From contig URUZ01000305.1 of NCBI GenBank assembly GCA_900551225.1, positions 1 through 7,590 on the forward strand: a stretch of DNA of 7,590 nt, given 5' to 3'. The notes under the pieces were generated by a model. That model did no database searches. It had not been told where the DNA came from and saw nothing but the letters and a program-made list of their open reading frames with translations. Positions 6,535 to 7,590 of this stretch are shown in pieces. The translations under genes and the position numbers were made by a program. Source of the stretch: an uncultured Clostridium sp. Its GTDB lineage: Bacteria > Bacillota > Clostridia > Lachnospirales > Lachnospiraceae. Position 1 is the first letter of the stretch, and the number at the start of each line of letters is the position of its first letter.

Positions 6535-6565
6535 ATTCTATACCTTGGAGTCGCTCCAAGGTCAA
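6535..6565 (-). promoter_or_regulatory. MerR-type operator-promoter upstream of the cell-wall-binding gene
   Basis: On the minus strand, TTGACC (6560-6565) is the -35 and TAGAAT (6535-6540) the -10, separated by 19 bp. A perfect palindrome with 9-bp arms ACCTTGGAG / CTCCAAGGT and a 3-bp centre (6542-6562) fills the spacer. An over-long 19-bp spacer occupied by a dyad is the signature of MerR-family activator promoters, where the regulator untwists DNA to align the two hexamers. A less good TATAGA at 17-bp spacing overlaps and would weaken the argument. Transcription would start about 45 bases before the ATG at 6483. No MerR-family gene lies in the window. Confidence 0.7.
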
Positions 6566-6603
6566 CCCATGTAATGGTTTTGTAAGGAATGGTCGGAAAT
6601 CGT

Positions 6604-6659
6604 AAAAAGTATCTGGCAGGCCGGGAAGCTGCGCCCATGCCGGGTTCTCGGTCATGGGC
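6604..6659 (-). terminator. Possible non-canonical terminator downstream of the dehydrogenase gene
   Basis: GCCCATG (6633-6639) pairs with CATGGGC (6653-6659), extended inside by CCG/CGG with one bulged base. It forms a stable hairpin starting about 25 bases after the dehydrogenase stop. On the minus strand a run TTTTT appears only about 24 bases past the stem (complement of 6604-6608), too far for a textbook intrinsic terminator. It may still stabilise the 3' end or stop the transcript before the next promoter. Confidence 0.35.
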
Positions 6660-6684
6660 CGCCGCCGTCCGGGCTGATTCCCTA

Positions 6685-7416
6685 TCATATCCAGCCGCCG
6701 TCCAGGCCGATCACTTGTCCTGTGAGGTAGGCGTTCTTGTAGCCCAGGTGATAGACCAGATCAGCCACCTCCTCGGCCCGCCCCAGACGGCCGGTGGGGA
6801 TATCCTCCACCAGGGAGATCAGCTCGTCCTCCTCCAGCCACTGGTTCATCTCCGTGTCAATGGCCCCGCAGGCCACCGCGTTGACCTGGATATTGGAGGG
6901 GGCCAGTTCCTTGGCCAGGGCCTTGGTCAGCGCGTTGATGCCGCCCTTTGTGGCAGAGTAGGCAGTCTCACAGGAAGCGCCCACCACGCCCCACACCGAA
7001 GAAATATTGACAATTTTTCCCTGCTGCTGGCGGAGCATATATGGTATGGCCAGTTTGCAGCAGTTGAACACAGAGGTCAGATTCACGTGCAGCATCTTGT
7101 CCCAGTCCTCCCCGGACATATCCTGAAGCAGTCCGATGTATGAGATGCCTGCGTTGTTTACCAGCACGTCCACGCCGCCAAACTGCGTCTTTACCTGGGA
7201 GAACAGCTCCTCACAGCATTTTAAATCCCCCATATCGCCCAGGTAGGCCAGGCAGGGAACCTGGAAGCCCTCGATTTCCTTCTTGGCCTGTGCCAGCCGT
7301 TCCTCCCTGCTGACGCAGCTGATGACCACATTGTAACCTTTTTTGGCAAACTTAACGGCAATGGCCTTGCCGATTCCGCGGGATGCCCCGGTGACCAAAA
7401 CTGTTTTTCTCGGCAT
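6685..7416 (-). CDS. FabG-like short-chain dehydrogenase/reductase (SDR)
   Basis: 243 residues. The start is the ATG at 7416-7414, since GAGGAGG (7424-7430) lies 7 bases upstream; a longer frame back to 7446 would read through that site. Classical SDR features are all present. The nucleotide-binding motif TGASRGIG is at 9-16, GDMGD at 60-64, NNAG at 87-90 and the structural Asn112. The catalytic Ser140, Tyr153 and Lys157 lie in ISSVWG and YSATK. The end, GQVIGLDGGW, is typical of the 3-oxoacyl-ACP reductase (FabG) branch. The TGxxxGxG motif with a following Arg suggests NADPH use, though this is inference. The reaction is carbonyl/alcohol interconversion in the cytosol. No other fatty-acid synthesis gene is nearby, so it may be a stand-alone reductase of another substrate rather than the housekeeping FabG. 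It is monocistronic by its promoter and the separate downstream promoter. Confidence 0.93.
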   Translation of the reverse strand: MPRKTVLVTGASRGIGKAIAVKFAKKGYNVVISCVSREERLAQAKKEIEGFQVPCLAYLGDMGDLKCCEELFSQVKTQFGGVDVLVNNAGISYIGLLQDMSGEDWDKMLHVNLTSVFNCCKLAIPYMLRQQQGKIVNISSVWGVVGASCETAYSATKGGINALTKALAKELAPSNIQVNAVACGAIDTEMNQWLEEDELISLVEDIPTGRLGRAEEVADLVYHLGYKNAYLTGQVIGLDGGWI

Positions 7417-7458
7417 ACAAACGCCTCCTCTCAGTCTAATGAACATATCTATACGGCT

Positions 7459-7487
7459 ATTATAATAATTTTGCCACAGAATTTCAA
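7459..7487 (-). promoter_or_regulatory. Sigma-A-type promoter of the dehydrogenase gene
   Basis: On the minus strand TTGAAA (complement of 7482-7487) and a perfect TATAAT (complement of 7459-7464) are separated by exactly 17 bp. Transcription would start about 7452, giving a leader of about 36 bases before the ATG at 7416. Near-consensus hexamers and ideal spacing suggest a strong promoter that may be kept in check by the overlapping palindrome. Confidence 0.8.
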
Positions 7488-7500
7488 CGTTTAAGCGTTG
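7485..7500. promoter_or_regulatory. Palindrome overlapping the -35 of the dehydrogenase promoter, possible operator
   Basis: CAACG (7485-7489) and CGTTG (7496-7500) are perfect inverted arms, and the 6-base centre TTTAAG is itself nearly symmetric (one T-G mismatch). The dyad covers half of the -35 hexamer, a position from which a bound repressor would block RNA polymerase. The regulator is not identified. A chance AT-rich dyad cannot be excluded. Confidence 0.45.
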
Positions 7501-7544
7501 TAACCAGAGGTTTTCTCCAATAAGATAATTGTAAGAAAATGAAG

Positions 7545-7573
7545 TACAATAAATGAAAAGTATGTGATATAAT
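7545..7573 (+). promoter_or_regulatory. Candidate rightward promoter for a gene beyond the window
   Basis: TATAAT at 7568-7573 is preceded by TGA (7565-7567), giving an extended -10 (TGN-TATAAT). The -35 position at 17 bp (TACAAT, 7545-7550) is poor, which extended -10 promoters tolerate. No coding sequence follows inside the window. If real, it is divergent from the dehydrogenase gene across an AT-rich region of about 120 bases. Confidence 0.35.
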
Positions 7574-7590
7574 AATTAAGAGTTGTTTAC

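Noticed and set aside
7499..7529. Second ECF-like site, TGTAAC followed by GATAAT
   Set aside because: The -10 part does not match CTCTAAT at the same spacing, and no gene follows in the window.

Overview
The window looks like chromosomal DNA of a moderately GC-rich Firmicute, most plausibly a gut Lachnospiraceae-type Clostridium. The clues are strong GGAGG-type ribosome binding sites before nearly every gene, clostridial lipoprotein signal peptides, a PstS-like/WG-repeat lipoprotein, an ECF sigma/zinc-finger anti-sigma pair, and a secreted choline-binding-type cell-wall repeat protein. Genus-level assignment is inference. No tRNA, rRNA, CRISPR array or insertion sequence was seen.

Layout. 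Positions 1-1745 (+) hold the tail of a small hydrophobic protein, then a membrane-anchored hypothetical protein of 461 residues, closed by a strong terminator. Positions 1750-4876 (+) start with a promoter region and carry two consecutive lipoprotein genes. The first is a hypothetical protein with a likely NTF2-like C-terminal domain. The second is a 647-residue phosphate-binding-protein-like domain fused to a WG-repeat-like C-terminus. Positions 4888-5930 (+) hold an ECF-type promoter, an ECF sigma factor and an overlapping membrane anti-sigma factor. They end in a bidirectional terminator that also closes the convergent genes.

On the minus strand, 6028-6483 encodes a small secreted cell-wall-binding repeat protein. 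Its promoter has the architecture of a MerR-family target: a 9+3+9 palindrome in a 19-bp spacer between -35 and -10. Upstream of it, 6685-7416 encodes a FabG-like short-chain dehydrogenase with a near-consensus sigma-A promoter whose -35 is overlapped by a second palindrome. The right edge may hold a divergent promoter for a gene outside the window.

How the genes may work together. The sigma/anti-sigma pair is a cell-envelope signalling module: the anti-sigma factor holds the sigma factor at the membrane until a signal arrives. No terminator separates the two lipoprotein genes from the sigma gene, so they may be co-transcribed and functionally linked as envelope sensors or outputs; this is inference. 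The cell-wall protein and the dehydrogenase appear to be separate transcription units.
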